The notes beneath the pieces are model-generated. The model had not been told where the DNA came from. It did not search any database and saw only the letters and a program-made list of their open reading frames with translations. This document shows, in pieces, positions 31,880 to 41,610 of a stretch of DNA of 64,000 bases. The stretch is from Lachnospiraceae bacterium JLR.KK002. GTDB lineage: Bacteria > Bacillota > Clostridia > Lachnospirales > Lachnospiraceae. Position 1 is the stretch's first letter. The number at the start of each line of letters is the position of its first letter. The position numbers and the translations under genes are program-made. The DNA is taken from assembly GCA_036941025.1 (NCBI GenBank), contig JAYMNP010000001.1, forward strand, positions 3,702,001 to 3,766,000, given 5' to 3'.

Positions 31880-34780
31880 ATGATTCAGTTAAAAGCAAAC
31901 AGTGAACTGAAGAAAGTATTCGGCCGGATGCTGAACACCATGGGGGTCAACGTGGTATGGACAGGGAATTTTGTGGTGCTGAATAATTTCCTGATTCTCT
32001 CCGGAAATGTCCGGTCTCTGATTTTTAATTTTGACAATGGAAAAGTTATTACAAATGTGATTGAGCTGCCAAATAAGGAAGAAGATATGGAGCCGGTGGC
32101 GGAAAATGAAGTGGTCACCAATGTATTAAATATGACGTTGTACGCCTTTGGAAAATGGGGCGTGATTAAAGGGCTGAAAGTGGATAAGGATTACAGCCAG
32201 TTAAACGGCTTGTTTTACGCCATATTAAAGGATATGAAAATAACACCGGGATTTCAGGACAACTATTTCCGGTTTTACCGAAATAATATACAGATGACTT
32301 ACGAGGAAGTAGTGGAGGCCGCACTGGAGGAAGGAAAGCGGAAGGCAGAGGAAGTAAAAGAGGAAAAGGAGCAGGAAGCCCCGGAAGAAAAGGGCCTTGG
32401 CCTGTGGCATAACATCCGCTGGAGCGCGGAGAAGGCCACATTTACCAAAAGTGAAATCAAAGCTGCGGAGCGTAATACCGCCCGTTTGGGCAATAATTTC
32501 TACATAAGCGGTTATCAGTGTCCGGGCTGCGGAAGAAAACTGTACATGGCTGTATATCCTCAGGGCCGGGAGTTTCCGGTAGAGACGGAGGAAGGAAAAG
32601 TATATCTGGCCAGAAGTTATACCTGCAGCAACTGCAACCTGTTTTATACTCCGAAGCCGGGCAGGCTGCTGCGGGAAGGGCTTAGCTATGCCATGAAATT
32701 CGGCGGCGACAAAGAGGCCTATGAAGATTATCAGGAGCTGCTGGGCAGCAGAGCGGAACATACCTCCAACTGTAATTTTAACGAATTCGAAGCCCGGCGG
32801 GGAAAACATGCACTGCCCCCCATTGAGGAAGCCTGCGCGGAACTGGAAGAAAAAAGCGAGGAAGAACTGCAGGCCATAACGGAACAGATAGAGGATGGAT
32901 TTTACCCGCCTCTGAAAGCGGAGCCTTACCGGGAAAAAATAGAAGAACTGCTGGAAAGAAGACAGCGGGAAAAAGAAGAAAGCAGGAAATCCGGAAAAAA
33001 GAAAAAAGACACGTCACGGGTATCTGACGAGACTTCTGCGGGCCGGCAGGAGACAGCTTTGCCGGAACAGGAGAACATATCCTCCGGCCGCGGGGACCAG
33101 GAAAAAATATCTCCTCGACAGCCGGAACAGGAGAATACCCGCTCCGAATCCGCCAGGGAAGAATCGGAACATCTCTCTGCCGAAACCGGAAAAGAGGCGC
33201 AGGCTGCTGAAAGGAAGAAGAGGGAATCAAAGGTACAGGACGCCCAAAAACCGGCGGAACATACAGGAGAAAAGGAGACCCCTCTCAGAGATTCGTCCGG
33301 TCAGGAAACTGCTCTGCCCAAAGAAACTTCCGGAAAGAAGTTCCTGTTCCGGGAAAAAGAATCTGTTCTGAAATTCCGGAAACAGCAGGAAGAAAAAAAA
33401 GCGCCTAAAGAGGAAGAAGGAAATTTCCGGGAACGGTACAAGGCGCGTATGCGGACGCTGGAGAAAATGTCCCTGTTCCAGTTAAAAACTCTGCGCAGCC
33501 AGATTCAGTCGGACGAACGTCTGGACTGGATTGAAAAAGAGAAATTTACCAAGCAGATAAAACAGGAAATTTTCCGGAAAGAGGAAGAAGAACTGCGCCA
33601 GAAAGCCGCAGAAAGTATGGATAAGCCATACGGAGTAATCAAACGTGTGATGGAAGAGATTTCTCAGGGGGAAATTCCGGAACCGGTGAAGAAGGAACTT
33701 CTGGATTCACTGGATGAGGTGAAGAAGCAGAAGGGACAGGAGGAGGTAAAAAAACTGATTGCCCTTGTGCCGGAACATATGAACCGCAGCCAGTACCAGA
33801 CCTTTAAAGAGAAGCTGGACAAGTTTGCGGACGCGGATATTTCCACCTACCAGGAAGTGCTGGAGGGAAAACGGAGACTTACAGAGAAGCGGGAAATCAG
33901 CGCCATGCTGAGCCGGGCGGAAAAAAGTGACCGGAACGGTCTGATGCGTATGCTGAAAAAACTGAAAGAAGATGGATTTTCCAGAGAGCAGGCAGAGCCG
34001 GCCATTGAGATGATTGAGAAGAAAGTCCGTGCCATAGATGAAAAAGTCATTGACAGAATATGCCCCAATATTATGAGAATGTCCTTTGATGAGGCGGCGG
34101 AGGCCTATGAGAAAATCGAAGGAGGAGCGTTCCTGCCGGAACTGAAAACAAATACGCTGGAGATGATTGACAAGCGTCTGACTAAAATAAAAATGGATGA
34201 GTGCGAATTGCTGGTGGAAAAACTGAGAGAAGAATTAAAGGGGAAAATCAGGGATTCCGAACGACTTCATTTCTATGAAGTGCGGAAAGTAATGAACGGA
34301 GACTGGGGCCCCAGAGAGGCAGAACTTGTGGCAAGGGCTCTGAACACCTACGGCGCCGGCCGGGATCGCTATGAATTTCCCATTCTGATTTGTGATTCCT
34401 CCGCAAGGAAAAACGGAAAGGAAGGTTTTATTCTGACGCCGGACCATATTTTTTATAACAGTGTGTTTAACAGTGAAATGATACCAGTCCGTTCCATCCG
34501 GGGGATTGAAGGGATGACAGGCCTTCTGAACCGGGGACTGTATCTGGACAGGAGCAACGGAGTCCGAACTAAAATTCCGGGAGGAATTGCTCCGAAGGAT
34601 TTGAAAGCTCTGGGAGATATTATGGGGAAATTTGTGTCCTATCTGAAAGAAAAACCGGAGTCCAGAAGTATTGCCTACCTGGCGAAGGAAAAGCATGAGG
34701 TGAAATGCTGTTACCGCTGCGGTTACAATTACCGGAAAGGGAATGTGTGCCCGAAGTGCGGATATCAGTCGAACCAGTAG
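31880..34780 (+). CDS. Large coiled-coil protein with zinc ribbons and a PH-like domain, unknown function
   Basis: I do not recognise this 966-residue soluble protein as a named family. In order it has an N-terminal globular region (1-150); a zinc-ribbon-like pair CPGC (about 214-217) and CSNC (near 252-255); a long charged, repeat-poor linker rich in Glu, Lys and Gln (about 370-510); helical/coiled-coil segments (510-800); a strand-rich region GFILTPDHIFYNSVFNSEMI that recalls a PH-like domain; and a terminal zinc ribbon CYRCGYNYRKGNVCPKCGY. Such modular Zn-ribbon/PH-like architecture suggests protein-protein assembly. It lies 3 bases after YccF and 17 before the TfoX-like gene, which implies co-expression. 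Confidence 0.6.
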   Translation: MIQLKANSELKKVFGRMLNTMGVNVVWTGNFVVLNNFLILSGNVRSLIFNFDNGKVITNVIELPNKEEDMEPVAENEVVTNVLNMTLYAFGKWGVIKGLKVDKDYSQLNGLFYAILKDMKITPGFQDNYFRFYRNNIQMTYEEVVEAALEEGKRKAEEVKEEKEQEAPEEKGLGLWHNIRWSAEKATFTKSEIKAAERNTARLGNNFYISGYQCPGCGRKLYMAVYPQGREFPVETEEGKVYLARSYTCSNCNLFYTPKPGRLLREGLSYAMKFGGDKEAYEDYQELLGSRAEHTSNCNFNEFEARRGKHALPPIEEACAELEEKSEEELQAITEQIEDGFYPPLKAEPYREKIEELLERRQREKEESRKSGKKKKDTSRVSDETSAGRQETALPEQENISSGRGDQEKISPRQPEQENTRSESAREESEHLSAETGKEAQAAERKKRESKVQDAQKPAEHTGEKETPLRDSSGQETALPKETSGKKFLFREKESVLKFRKQQEEKKAPKEEEGNFRERYKARMRTLEKMSLFQLKTLRSQIQSDERLDWIEKEKFTKQIKQEIFRKEEEELRQKAAESMDKPYGVIKRVMEEISQGEIPEPVKKELLDSLDEVKKQKGQEEVKKLIALVPEHMNRSQYQTFKEKLDKFADADISTYQEVLEGKRRLTEKREISAMLSRAEKSDRNGLMRMLKKLKEDGFSREQAEPAIEMIEKKVRAIDEKVIDRICPNIMRMSFDEAAEAYEKIEGGAFLPELKTNTLEMIDKRLTKIKMDECELLVEKLREELKGKIRDSERLHFYEVRKVMNGDWGPREAELVARALNTYGAGRDRYEFPILICDSSARKNGKEGFILTPDHIFYNSVFNSEMIPVRSIRGIEGMTGLLNRGLYLDRSNGVRTKIPGGIAPKDLKALGDIMGKFVSYLKEKPESRSIAYLAKEKHEVKCCYRCGYNYRKGNVCPKCGYQSNQ

Positions 34781-34797
34781 GAGAAGGAGAAAAATCA

Positions 34798-35118
34798 ATG
34801 GCCACTGGCAAAGAATATCTGAATTTTATACTGGAACAGTTATCTGGTCTGGAAGAAATTACCCATCGTATGATGATGGGGGAATATATTATTTATTATC
34901 GGGGAAAAATTGCGGCGTATATCTGTGACGACCGGTTTCTGGTGAAACCGGTGAAAGCCGCCAGAAGACTGCTTCCCGACGCTCCTCTGGAGCCGCCGTA
35001 TAAAGGAGCAAAAGAAATGATACTGGTGGAAGATGTGGATGACAGAGAATTTCTGACAGAATTATTTCAGGCCATGTATGAAGAACTGCCGGCGCCGAAG
35101 CCAAAAAAGAAGTTCTGA
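34798..35118 (+). CDS. TfoX N-terminal domain-like protein
   Basis: This 106-residue protein matches the TfoX_N pattern: RMMMGEYIIYYRGKIAAYICDDRFLVKPV near residues 24-52, then PYKGAKEMILVEDVDD. TfoX proteins regulate competence in Gram-negatives. In Firmicutes this stand-alone domain is common and its role is unclear. It ends in a basic PKPKKKF tail. GGAGAAGGAGA precedes the ATG. It is the last gene of the operon that starts with the beta-galactosidase or YccF. Confidence 0.78.
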   Translation: MATGKEYLNFILEQLSGLEEITHRMMMGEYIIYYRGKIAAYICDDRFLVKPVKAARRLLPDAPLEPPYKGAKEMILVEDVDDREFLTELFQAMYEELPAPKPKKKF

Positions 35119-35178
35119 TACTGATTCCGATAACGAATATCACAGGTGCTGTGCGGGCTGCACAGGGGCTTCTTTACG

Positions 35179-35439
35179 TTATTCTTTTTTTATCCAGCTT
35201 CTGAGAGGGTTCACTTCCCTGGCTTTCGTGAGAATATCATCTGTGTTGCAAATCAGATATTCACTGAGCTGCTTCAGTTCTTCCGGTGTGAAACCGGAGG
35301 ATTTTTCCATTACACCGGAAGGCACAATTCCTTCTGCATAATCTTTTCCCCGTTCAAAAATGATCCGGACGATTTTTTTACCGTCTTTCTGTGAAAGCAG
35401 ACCGGAATAGGTCATACGAATTTCCTGTAACTGACTCAT
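35179..35439 (-). CDS. Small conserved-looking protein, unknown function
   Basis: This 86-residue soluble protein (MSQLQEIRMTYSGLLSQKDG at the start, then IVRIIFERGKDYAEGIVPSG and a helical C-terminus EELKQLSEYL) has a mixed strand-helix pattern. GGAGAG precedes the ATG at 35439; a longer in-frame start has no ribosome site. It converges with the TfoX-like gene. No family is recognised. Confidence 0.6.
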   Translation of the reverse strand: MSQLQEIRMTYSGLLSQKDGKKIVRIIFERGKDYAEGIVPSGVMEKSSGFTPEELKQLSEYLICNTDDILTKAREVNPLRSWIKKE

Positions 35440-35542
35440 GAAAATCACTCTCCTCAATGTATGGTTATAGTCCCTTTTGATGTATTATACATGATAAACG
35501 GTCTGGTGACAAGAAATTCCGGAAAAGATGAAAAATGTAAAC

Positions 35543-35643
35543 GTAACAGTTCAGACCAGGAATCTGTATCTGCTGCGAAATCCGTAAGAAGGTGTGAATT
35601 CAGACGGATTCTGTAACAGGGAAGTCGCAGGCCGAATTGTTAC
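35543..35643. repeat. Structured repeat, copy 1 (GTAACWRTTC family)
   Basis: The ends GTAACAGTTC (35543-35552) and GAATTGTTAC (35634-35643) are inverted with one mismatch. Inside, AATCCGT (35579-35585) pairs with ACGGATT (35604-35610). The end sequence and inner stem type resemble the element at 47438-47581. Confidence 0.55.
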
Positions 35644-35699
35644 TTGTAAATACGGGGAAAATCCGATAGAATATACGGGACGGAACTGGAGGTGCATAT

Positions 35700-36031
35700 A
35701 TGTCAGAACAGAAACCAATCAGTGTTGGTATAGAGCGATACAAACGTATGATAGATAATCATATTACTATATAAATAAAACATATTTTATAAAAGATTTG
35801 CTGGATAAAGGCGGGGCTGTCAATCTGTTTACGCGGTCCAGGCGTTTTGGGAAAACCCTTGTACTCAGTATATGGAAAAACACCATGTATGATGGTTATC
35901 TGTTTGGAAATACGGAAGTCTGTAATCCCTGGAGCGTTATGAATTATGTAAAGAGAGCGGCAATCGTATCATACCGGATTGCTGGAAGAAGGATATCTGA
36001 ATATCCGGGATTATGGTATATGCTTTTGTAA
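35700..36031 (+). pseudogene. Decayed AAA-ATPase-like/PD-(D/E)XK family gene
   Basis: An ATG at 35700 with TGGAGG upstream starts MSEQKPISVGIERYKRMIDN and soon hits a stop. In another frame the text continues as IKDLLDKGGAVNLFTRSRRFGKTL, the Walker A region of the AAA-ATPase_like family (usually paired with a C-terminal nuclease-like DUF1703 domain). It then runs through YLFGNTEVCNPWSVMNYVK and ends after about 80 residues. At least one frameshift and large deletions are needed, since intact proteins exceed 500 residues. This is a relic of a common mobile gene family. Confidence 0.78.
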
Positions 36032-36081
36032 AAAAAGCTGTATGGTTCAGACAAAATGTTATACACAGAAATGAGGTTATT

Positions 36082-36945
36082 ATGAAATTAGGAATTACCA
36101 TGGAAGGCGGCGCAAGCAGAACTGTGTTCAGCTGCGGCGTCACCGATGCTTTTTTAGAGGAACAGATTATGCCCGATTATTTTATCGGGGTGTCGGCAGG
36201 AATTGCCTACGGGGTATCCTACCTGTCCGGGCAGAAAGGGAGGAACCTGACCATCGCTCAGAAATATATGAATGACAAACGCTATATGGGGATTCGTCAT
36301 CTGCTGAAACACAGGAATTATTACAACATTCCTTTTGTGTTTGACGAAGTGCCCAACAAACTGGAAGCCTTTGACTATGAAGCCTTTGAGGCATTTCCGG
36401 GAAAAGTGGAAGCCTGCGTGACGAATATTCACACAGGAAAAGCAGAATATCTGGAGGTTCCCAGAAGAGACGAGAAATTTGACGTGCTGGTGGCAAGCTG
36501 CGCACTGCCTATTCTGTTTCAGCCGGTGAAAGTAGGCAGACGGTATTATCTGGACGGCGGCCTTTCGGACTCCATTCCCTACGAACATGCCATGGAAGAA
36601 GGCTGTGATAAAAATATTGTAATTCTCACCAGAGAACGGGGTTACGTGAAAAAGCCGGAGAAAGCAGGGGATATTTCCAGAAAATTATACAAAAAGTATC
36701 CCAATATCGTGGAAGACATCAGAACCAGACCGGAACGGTACAATGCCTGTATGGAAAAGCTGATGGAGCGGGAACAGGCGGGAGAGGTGTTTGTAATCGC
36801 ACCGGAAACCACTCACGGAGTGGGAAGAACGGAATCAGACCCGGAAAAACTGACAAAACTGTACGAGGAGGGCTACCAGCAGGCCAGAAAACAGATGGAA
36901 GATTTAAAACGTTATCTGGGGTGCAGTAAAACACAGACGATTTAA
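36082..36945 (+). CDS. Patatin-like phospholipase
   Basis: This 287-residue serine acyl-hydrolase has the patatin catalytic dyad: nucleophile Ser38 in IGVSAGIAYG (GxSxG) and Asp158 in YYLDGGLSDSIP (DGG). The glycine-rich oxyanion loop is near the start (MEGGASRTVFSCGVTDAF). No signal peptide is seen, so it probably acts on membrane lipids from the cytoplasm. The start at 36082 is chosen because GAGG lies upstream; the frame is open further 5' into the decayed gene. A small unknown protein follows after 38 bases. Confidence 0.88.
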   Translation: MKLGITMEGGASRTVFSCGVTDAFLEEQIMPDYFIGVSAGIAYGVSYLSGQKGRNLTIAQKYMNDKRYMGIRHLLKHRNYYNIPFVFDEVPNKLEAFDYEAFEAFPGKVEACVTNIHTGKAEYLEVPRRDEKFDVLVASCALPILFQPVKVGRRYYLDGGLSDSIPYEHAMEEGCDKNIVILTRERGYVKKPEKAGDISRKLYKKYPNIVEDIRTRPERYNACMEKLMEREQAGEVFVIAPETTHGVGRTESDPEKLTKLYEEGYQQARKQMEDLKRYLGCSKTQTI

Positions 36946-36983
36946 TACAGTATCCGGGATGCGGTGAAAAGAGGTGACAGCTT

Positions 36984-37514
36984 TTGGGACAGCAGTATTT
37001 CAATAAGGCATTGTCAGATTTTGTAAAGGATATGGCAAACGGCGGCGCCATCCGCCATCTGGCGGATTTGGGCTATACCGTAAAACAGATTGCAGAAACC
37101 ATTGATTACCCGGCGTCCCAAAAACAGGTGGCAGAAAGGGTATGGCGTTATTATCTGGAGCAGGGGATGATTCTGCTGGAAGAACCGTCTGCAGGCACTG
37201 CCCTGGAAAAAGTCACCTATGTAAAAGAATACGGGAGGTACGGAAAAGTGCATTTCCGGAAAGTGGCAGAACCGGTGGAGAATGGTTCTGCTGAATATAT
37301 TCCCTGTGATTTTGGCCGGAAGCGGTATCAGGATGAAGCATTATTTCTGAAAGAGCTTGAATGCCTGGAGGAACAGGACCGGGACTATATTCTGGGACTG
37401 CCCTGGCCCCTGCAGCGGGTCTGGCATGTGGCAGATAAGAGAATGACAGGAATCATGGACAGGCTGTCAGAAACTGCTGAAAGAACATTCCCGGCATTGC
37501 CGGAGAGGAGATAG
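36984..37514 (+). CDS. Unknown protein preceding sbcD
   Basis: This 176-residue soluble protein starts at TTG with AGAGGTG seven bases before it. Residues 20-60 (IRHLADLGYTVKQIAETIDY, then a helix ending YYLEQGMILL) look like a helix-turn-helix. The rest (KEYGRYGKVHFRKV, then YILGLPWPLQRVWHV) is unassigned. It ends 3 bases before sbcD, so they are co-transcribed. A link to DNA repair is inferred from position only. Confidence 0.62.
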   Translation: MGQQYFNKALSDFVKDMANGGAIRHLADLGYTVKQIAETIDYPASQKQVAERVWRYYLEQGMILLEEPSAGTALEKVTYVKEYGRYGKVHFRKVAEPVENGSAEYIPCDFGRKRYQDEALFLKELECLEEQDRDYILGLPWPLQRVWHVADKRMTGIMDRLSETAERTFPALPERR

Positions 37515-37517
37515 CAT

Positions 37518-38681
37518 ATGAAGATATTTCATCTGTCGGATTTGCATATTGGCAGACAATTATACAATTACAGCCTCAGAGATAATCAGCAGGCGGTTCT
37601 TTCTCAGATTGTGAAACAGGCCGGCCTGCACAGGCCGGATGTGATTTTAATCTGCGGCGATATTTTTGACCGCTCAGTGCCTTCCGGAGAGGCTTATACT
37701 ATTTTTGACAGATTTCTGCAGGAACTTTCAGAATTGAGCCCTCAGATTCCGGTTCTGGTGATTGCCGGAAATCATGATAATGCCCAGCGGCTGAATTACG
37801 CCAGTTCTTTTCTGGAAAAGCATCGGATATATGTGTCGGTAATGGCTCCCACCCGGCCGGAGGAACATCTGAAAAAGATTGTGCTGGAGGACGACTGGGG
37901 AGAGGTGAATTTCTATCTGCTGCCCTTTTTAAAGCCCGGCTATGTGAGGCATCTGTTTGAGGAAGGGACGGTGACAGATTATGAAAGCGCGGTGCGGGAA
38001 ATCCTGCTGCGGGAGGAAATTGATTACAGCAAACGGAATGTATTGCTGTCCCATCAGTTTTATACCGGGACAGGGCAGGAAACTCAGACCTGCGATTCGG
38101 AACAGTCTGTGCTGATGGTGGGAGGACTGGACAATATTGACGTCTCCGTGGTGGAAAAATTTGACTACGCTGCCCTGGGACATATTCACGGCCCTCAGAA
38201 AGTAAAATTTCCTCATATCCGCTACTGCGGGACGCCCCTGAAATATTCTGTCAGCGAGGAACATCATAAGAAATCCATTACCATGGCCGCGCTGGGACAA
38301 AAGGGGGAAGAAATCCGTATAGAAACCATACCCCTGGAGCCTGTATATGACGTGCGGCGGGAACGGGGACTTCTGCAGGAAATTATCGGAAGAGCCACCC
38401 AGGAAAACCGCCGGGATTTTGTCAGCGTTACCCTGACGGATGAAAAGGAGCCTTACCATCCCAGAGAGCAGTTAGAGGAGGTCTATGAACATCTGCTGGA
38501 GATTAACATCGACAATACCAGAACCAGAAATCTTCTGGAAATCCAGGAGGAAAGCTGCAGTTTTCTGAGTCCCATGGAGGCTTTCCGGGGATTTTATCAG
38601 GAAATGCAGGGGCAGCCATTGGGAGAGGAAGAGGAACGGTTAATCGGAGAAGTTCTGGAGGAACTGGGAGGAGAACAATGA
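37518..38681 (+). CDS. sbcD: Exonuclease SbcCD subunit D
   Basis: This is the Mre11-type nuclease subunit, 387 residues, with a calcineurin-like metallophosphoesterase fold. The metal-binding motifs are HLSDLHIGRQL (D-x-H), CGDIFDRS, AGNHDNAQR (GNHD), LLSHQFY, and GHIHGPQ (GHxH). With SbcC it processes hairpins and DNA ends and limits palindromes. GAGAGGAG precedes the ATG. sbcC starts 37 bases downstream, and the junction contains a short duplication. Confidence 0.95.
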   Translation: MKIFHLSDLHIGRQLYNYSLRDNQQAVLSQIVKQAGLHRPDVILICGDIFDRSVPSGEAYTIFDRFLQELSELSPQIPVLVIAGNHDNAQRLNYASSFLEKHRIYVSVMAPTRPEEHLKKIVLEDDWGEVNFYLLPFLKPGYVRHLFEEGTVTDYESAVREILLREEIDYSKRNVLLSHQFYTGTGQETQTCDSEQSVLMVGGLDNIDVSVVEKFDYAALGHIHGPQKVKFPHIRYCGTPLKYSVSEEHHKKSITMAALGQKGEEIRIETIPLEPVYDVRRERGLLQEIIGRATQENRRDFVSVTLTDEKEPYHPREQLEEVYEHLLEINIDNTRTRNLLEIQEESCSFLSPMEAFRGFYQEMQGQPLGEEEERLIGEVLEELGGEQ

Positions 38682-38723
38682 AAATAAGAAACATTCCGGA
38701 AGAACCGGGAGGAGAACGATGAA
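38672..38723 (+). repeat. Short duplication at the sbcD-sbcC junction
   Basis: The context GGAGGAGAACAATGAAA at the end of sbcD recurs as GGAGGAGAACGATGAAA just before sbcC, 41 bases later. Between them lies a 14-codon frame (MKIRNIPEEPGGER). It appears that the ribosome site and start region was copied, leaving a tiny leader frame. Confidence 0.6.
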
Positions 38724-41559
38724 ACCCATAAAACTTGTTATGTCAGCCTTTGGCTCTTATGCCGGAGAGGAAGTTCTGGATTTTCGGGACAGAAACCAGG
38801 GGGTGTTTCTGATTACCGGAGACACAGGAGCCGGAAAAACCACCATATTTGACGCCATCACCTATGCATTGTACGACCAGACCAGCGGCGGGCTGCGGGA
38901 AGGAGATATGATGCGCAGCCAGTACGCGGAGCCGGAAACGCCCACGTTCGTGGAATTTACGTTTTCCTGCGGGAAAGAAGAATACAGAGTTCGCCGCAAC
39001 CCCAATTACCGGAGGCAGAGCAAACGGAAGAACAAAGAAGGAACATACGCCATGACGAAAGAATCCGCTTCCGCTGCACTGTGGCTGCCGGACGGACAGG
39101 AATTTCCAGGGAAAATCAGGGAAATCAATGAGAAAATTGTGGAAATTCTGGGCCTGGGAGCATCCCAGTTCACCCAGACTGCCATGATTGCCCAGGGGGA
39201 ATTTCTGCGGCTTCTCCATGCTTCTTCCAGAGAGCGGAAAGAAATATTTGCCAGAATATTTGACACCGGGGTTTATGCTGCCCTCCAGATGAAACTGCGG
39301 GAGCGGAGCAAATGCCTGTACGGGCAGCTTGAGGATAACCGGAAGCTCTGTGACCATGAAATACAGGGGGTACGGTATCTGCCGGACAGTACCGCCGGAA
39401 ATTTATGGGAGGAAAGCCGCGGTCTGCTGGAGACAAACCCGGAGCAGATACTGGAAAGTCTGGACGCATTGATTCGGGAGCTGGAGGCCGGGGAAACAGA
39501 AGTACGGTCCAGGGAGGAGACACTTCGGAAAGAGCTGGAAGAAAATGCCTGGAAGCTCCGGCAGGCCAGGGAAATCAATCAGTTATTTCAGCGGATAGAA
39601 GAAGCAGAGGGTGAGATTGCCAGAGGCAGAAAAGAGGTGCGGCAGCAAAAGGAGCAGGAGCAGAAAAAGATCGTGGAGCTCCAGGAGAGTACCTGCAGAT
39701 ATGAGAGGCGAATGCCGGAACTGTCGGAGCAGATTGCCGGATGGCGCAGTTATCTGCCGAAGTATGCACTGCTGAAAGAAAAACAGCAGGCGGCAGCGCA
39801 GGCTCAAAAACACCAGAAACAGGTAGAAAGTAACTGTCGTCAGGTGCAGCAGCAACTGGAAACGGTAATTGTTTCCCAGGAACAGGCACAGAAACAGCAG
39901 CAGATTCTGGAAGAAACAGCGGTAAATCTGCCCTTGCTTGAGGAACAGGTGAAATCCCTGGCAGACCGTCAGTCTTTGCTGGAAGAAATGAGTGAAACGT
40001 TAAAACGCCTGAATCATCAGGAAAGAAAGCGGGAAGAACAGCGGCGAAAGACAGAGACATCTCTGCAGATATTTCAGGAAAAAAGCAGGGAATACGAGGA
40101 AAAAAATCAGCGCTTTATCAGAGAACAGGTGGGAATGATTGCAGAAACCCTCCGGGAGGGAGAACCCTGTCCCGTATGCGGTTCCCGGATTCATCCCCAA
40201 AAAGCGAAACTGTCCGAGGGAGCAGTTACCCGGCGACAGGTGGAACAGGCCAAAAAGGAGCGGGAACAGGCAGACCAGGACTTGAATCTGTGCAGGGAAG
40301 TATTTCAGAAGGTGCAGGAAACCTGCGAGAAGGAGAAATACCGGTTGGAACAGGATGGTGCACGAATGTTTGGCGGAGCATTTCATCCGGAAATGATTCC
40401 TTCGGCCCTGACTGATTGCCGAGAAAAGGCGGAGCAGACAAAGGCCCGGTTAAAAGAAGGAAAAATGCAGGAAAAGAAACTGCAGCAGTTGAAGGAAAGG
40501 CAGCAGCAGTTACAGCAGGAGAAAGAAAGACTGGAGCAGGAGAAAGAAGCATTTACGCAGAAACAGTATGAAGCAAAGCTGGCTTTTGAGACTGCCGCCC
40601 AGGCCGGACAGTCCCTGCTGGAGGAACTGCCTTTTTCCTCAGAGCGTGAACTGAAACAGCATCTGGAACAGGCGGAACAGGAAAAAGCCGGACTGGAAAG
40701 CGAGAAGTCCCGGTCAGAGAAGTCTTTACAGAAGCTGCAGCAGGAACTGGCCCGGAATCAGGGAATCCTGACGGAACAGCAGAAAAATCTGGAACTGTTA
40801 AAGCAGCAGTCGGAGGGAAAGGAACCGGTGGATACCGCTCCTGTGCTGGAACGGGAGCAGCAGTTAAAGAAGCAGGCTCAGAAACTGGAGCAGGAAAAAT
40901 TGCAGCTTGTTTCTTTCATAAGCCGGAACAGCCAGGCCAGGCAGCAGCTTGGCAGACTGGAACACCAGCGAAAATCTTTAAAAGAACAGTATGAGCTTGT
41001 CAGCAATCTGGATAAAACGGCCAACGGCAATCTGGCACAGCATATCCGGATGGATTTTCAGACCTATGTGCAGCGCCGCTATTTTCATTCCATTATCAGG
41101 GAGGCCAACCGGCGGCTGGTGAAGATAAACGGCAGTCAGTTTATTCTGCGGTGCCGGGAGCTGGAAAATCTTGGCAGACAGGGAGAAGCCGGGCTGGATC
41201 TGGATGTGTACGATCTGGTAACGGACCGGGTGCGGGACGTAAAAACCCTTTCCGGGGGAGAGTCATTTCTGGCAGCCCTTTCCATGGCCCTTGGCATGGC
41301 GGATGTGATTCGCAATACTGCAGGCCGGGTACACCTGGACACCATGTTTATCGACGAGGGATTCGGTTCCCTGGATGAAGAAGCCAGACGCAGAGCCATC
41401 GGAATTCTGAATGAGCTGGCAGGAGATACCCGTCTGGTAGGTATTATTTCCCATGTGACAGAGTTGAAAGAGCAGATGGAGAGGAAACTGGTAATCAGTA
41501 AAAGCCAGAAGGGCAGTCATGCCAGATGGGTACCGGATGGACAGACGTATTTCAGATAG
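38719..41559 (+). CDS. sbcC: Exonuclease SbcCD subunit C (Rad50-like ATPase)
   Basis: This 946-residue SMC-like ATPase has Walker A GDTGAGKT (34-41) near the N-terminus and two long coiled coils rich in Gln, Glu and Lys. A zinc hook CPVC (484-487) sits at the apex. The C-terminal lobe carries the LSGGESFLAALSMALGMAD signature and Walker B TMFIDEGFGSLDEEA. It dimerises through the hook and powers the SbcD nuclease on double-strand ends and hairpins. Length is normal for Firmicutes. GGGAGGAGA precedes the ATG. Confidence 0.95.
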   Translation: MKPIKLVMSAFGSYAGEEVLDFRDRNQGVFLITGDTGAGKTTIFDAITYALYDQTSGGLREGDMMRSQYAEPETPTFVEFTFSCGKEEYRVRRNPNYRRQSKRKNKEGTYAMTKESASAALWLPDGQEFPGKIREINEKIVEILGLGASQFTQTAMIAQGEFLRLLHASSRERKEIFARIFDTGVYAALQMKLRERSKCLYGQLEDNRKLCDHEIQGVRYLPDSTAGNLWEESRGLLETNPEQILESLDALIRELEAGETEVRSREETLRKELEENAWKLRQAREINQLFQRIEEAEGEIARGRKEVRQQKEQEQKKIVELQESTCRYERRMPELSEQIAGWRSYLPKYALLKEKQQAAAQAQKHQKQVESNCRQVQQQLETVIVSQEQAQKQQQILEETAVNLPLLEEQVKSLADRQSLLEEMSETLKRLNHQERKREEQRRKTETSLQIFQEKSREYEEKNQRFIREQVGMIAETLREGEPCPVCGSRIHPQKAKLSEGAVTRRQVEQAKKEREQADQDLNLCREVFQKVQETCEKEKYRLEQDGARMFGGAFHPEMIPSALTDCREKAEQTKARLKEGKMQEKKLQQLKERQQQLQQEKERLEQEKEAFTQKQYEAKLAFETAAQAGQSLLEELPFSSERELKQHLEQAEQEKAGLESEKSRSEKSLQKLQQELARNQGILTEQQKNLELLKQQSEGKEPVDTAPVLEREQQLKKQAQKLEQEKLQLVSFISRNSQARQQLGRLEHQRKSLKEQYELVSNLDKTANGNLAQHIRMDFQTYVQRRYFHSIIREANRRLVKINGSQFILRCRELENLGRQGEAGLDLDVYDLVTDRVRDVKTLSGGESFLAALSMALGMADVIRNTAGRVHLDTMFIDEGFGSLDEEARRRAIGILNELAGDTRLVGIISHVTELKEQMERKLVISKSQKGSHARWVPDGQTYFR

Positions 41560-41610
41560 TGGCATTGCGTTACTTTTTATAACAGAGAGGAACAGCAGGA
41601 GATACTCAGA

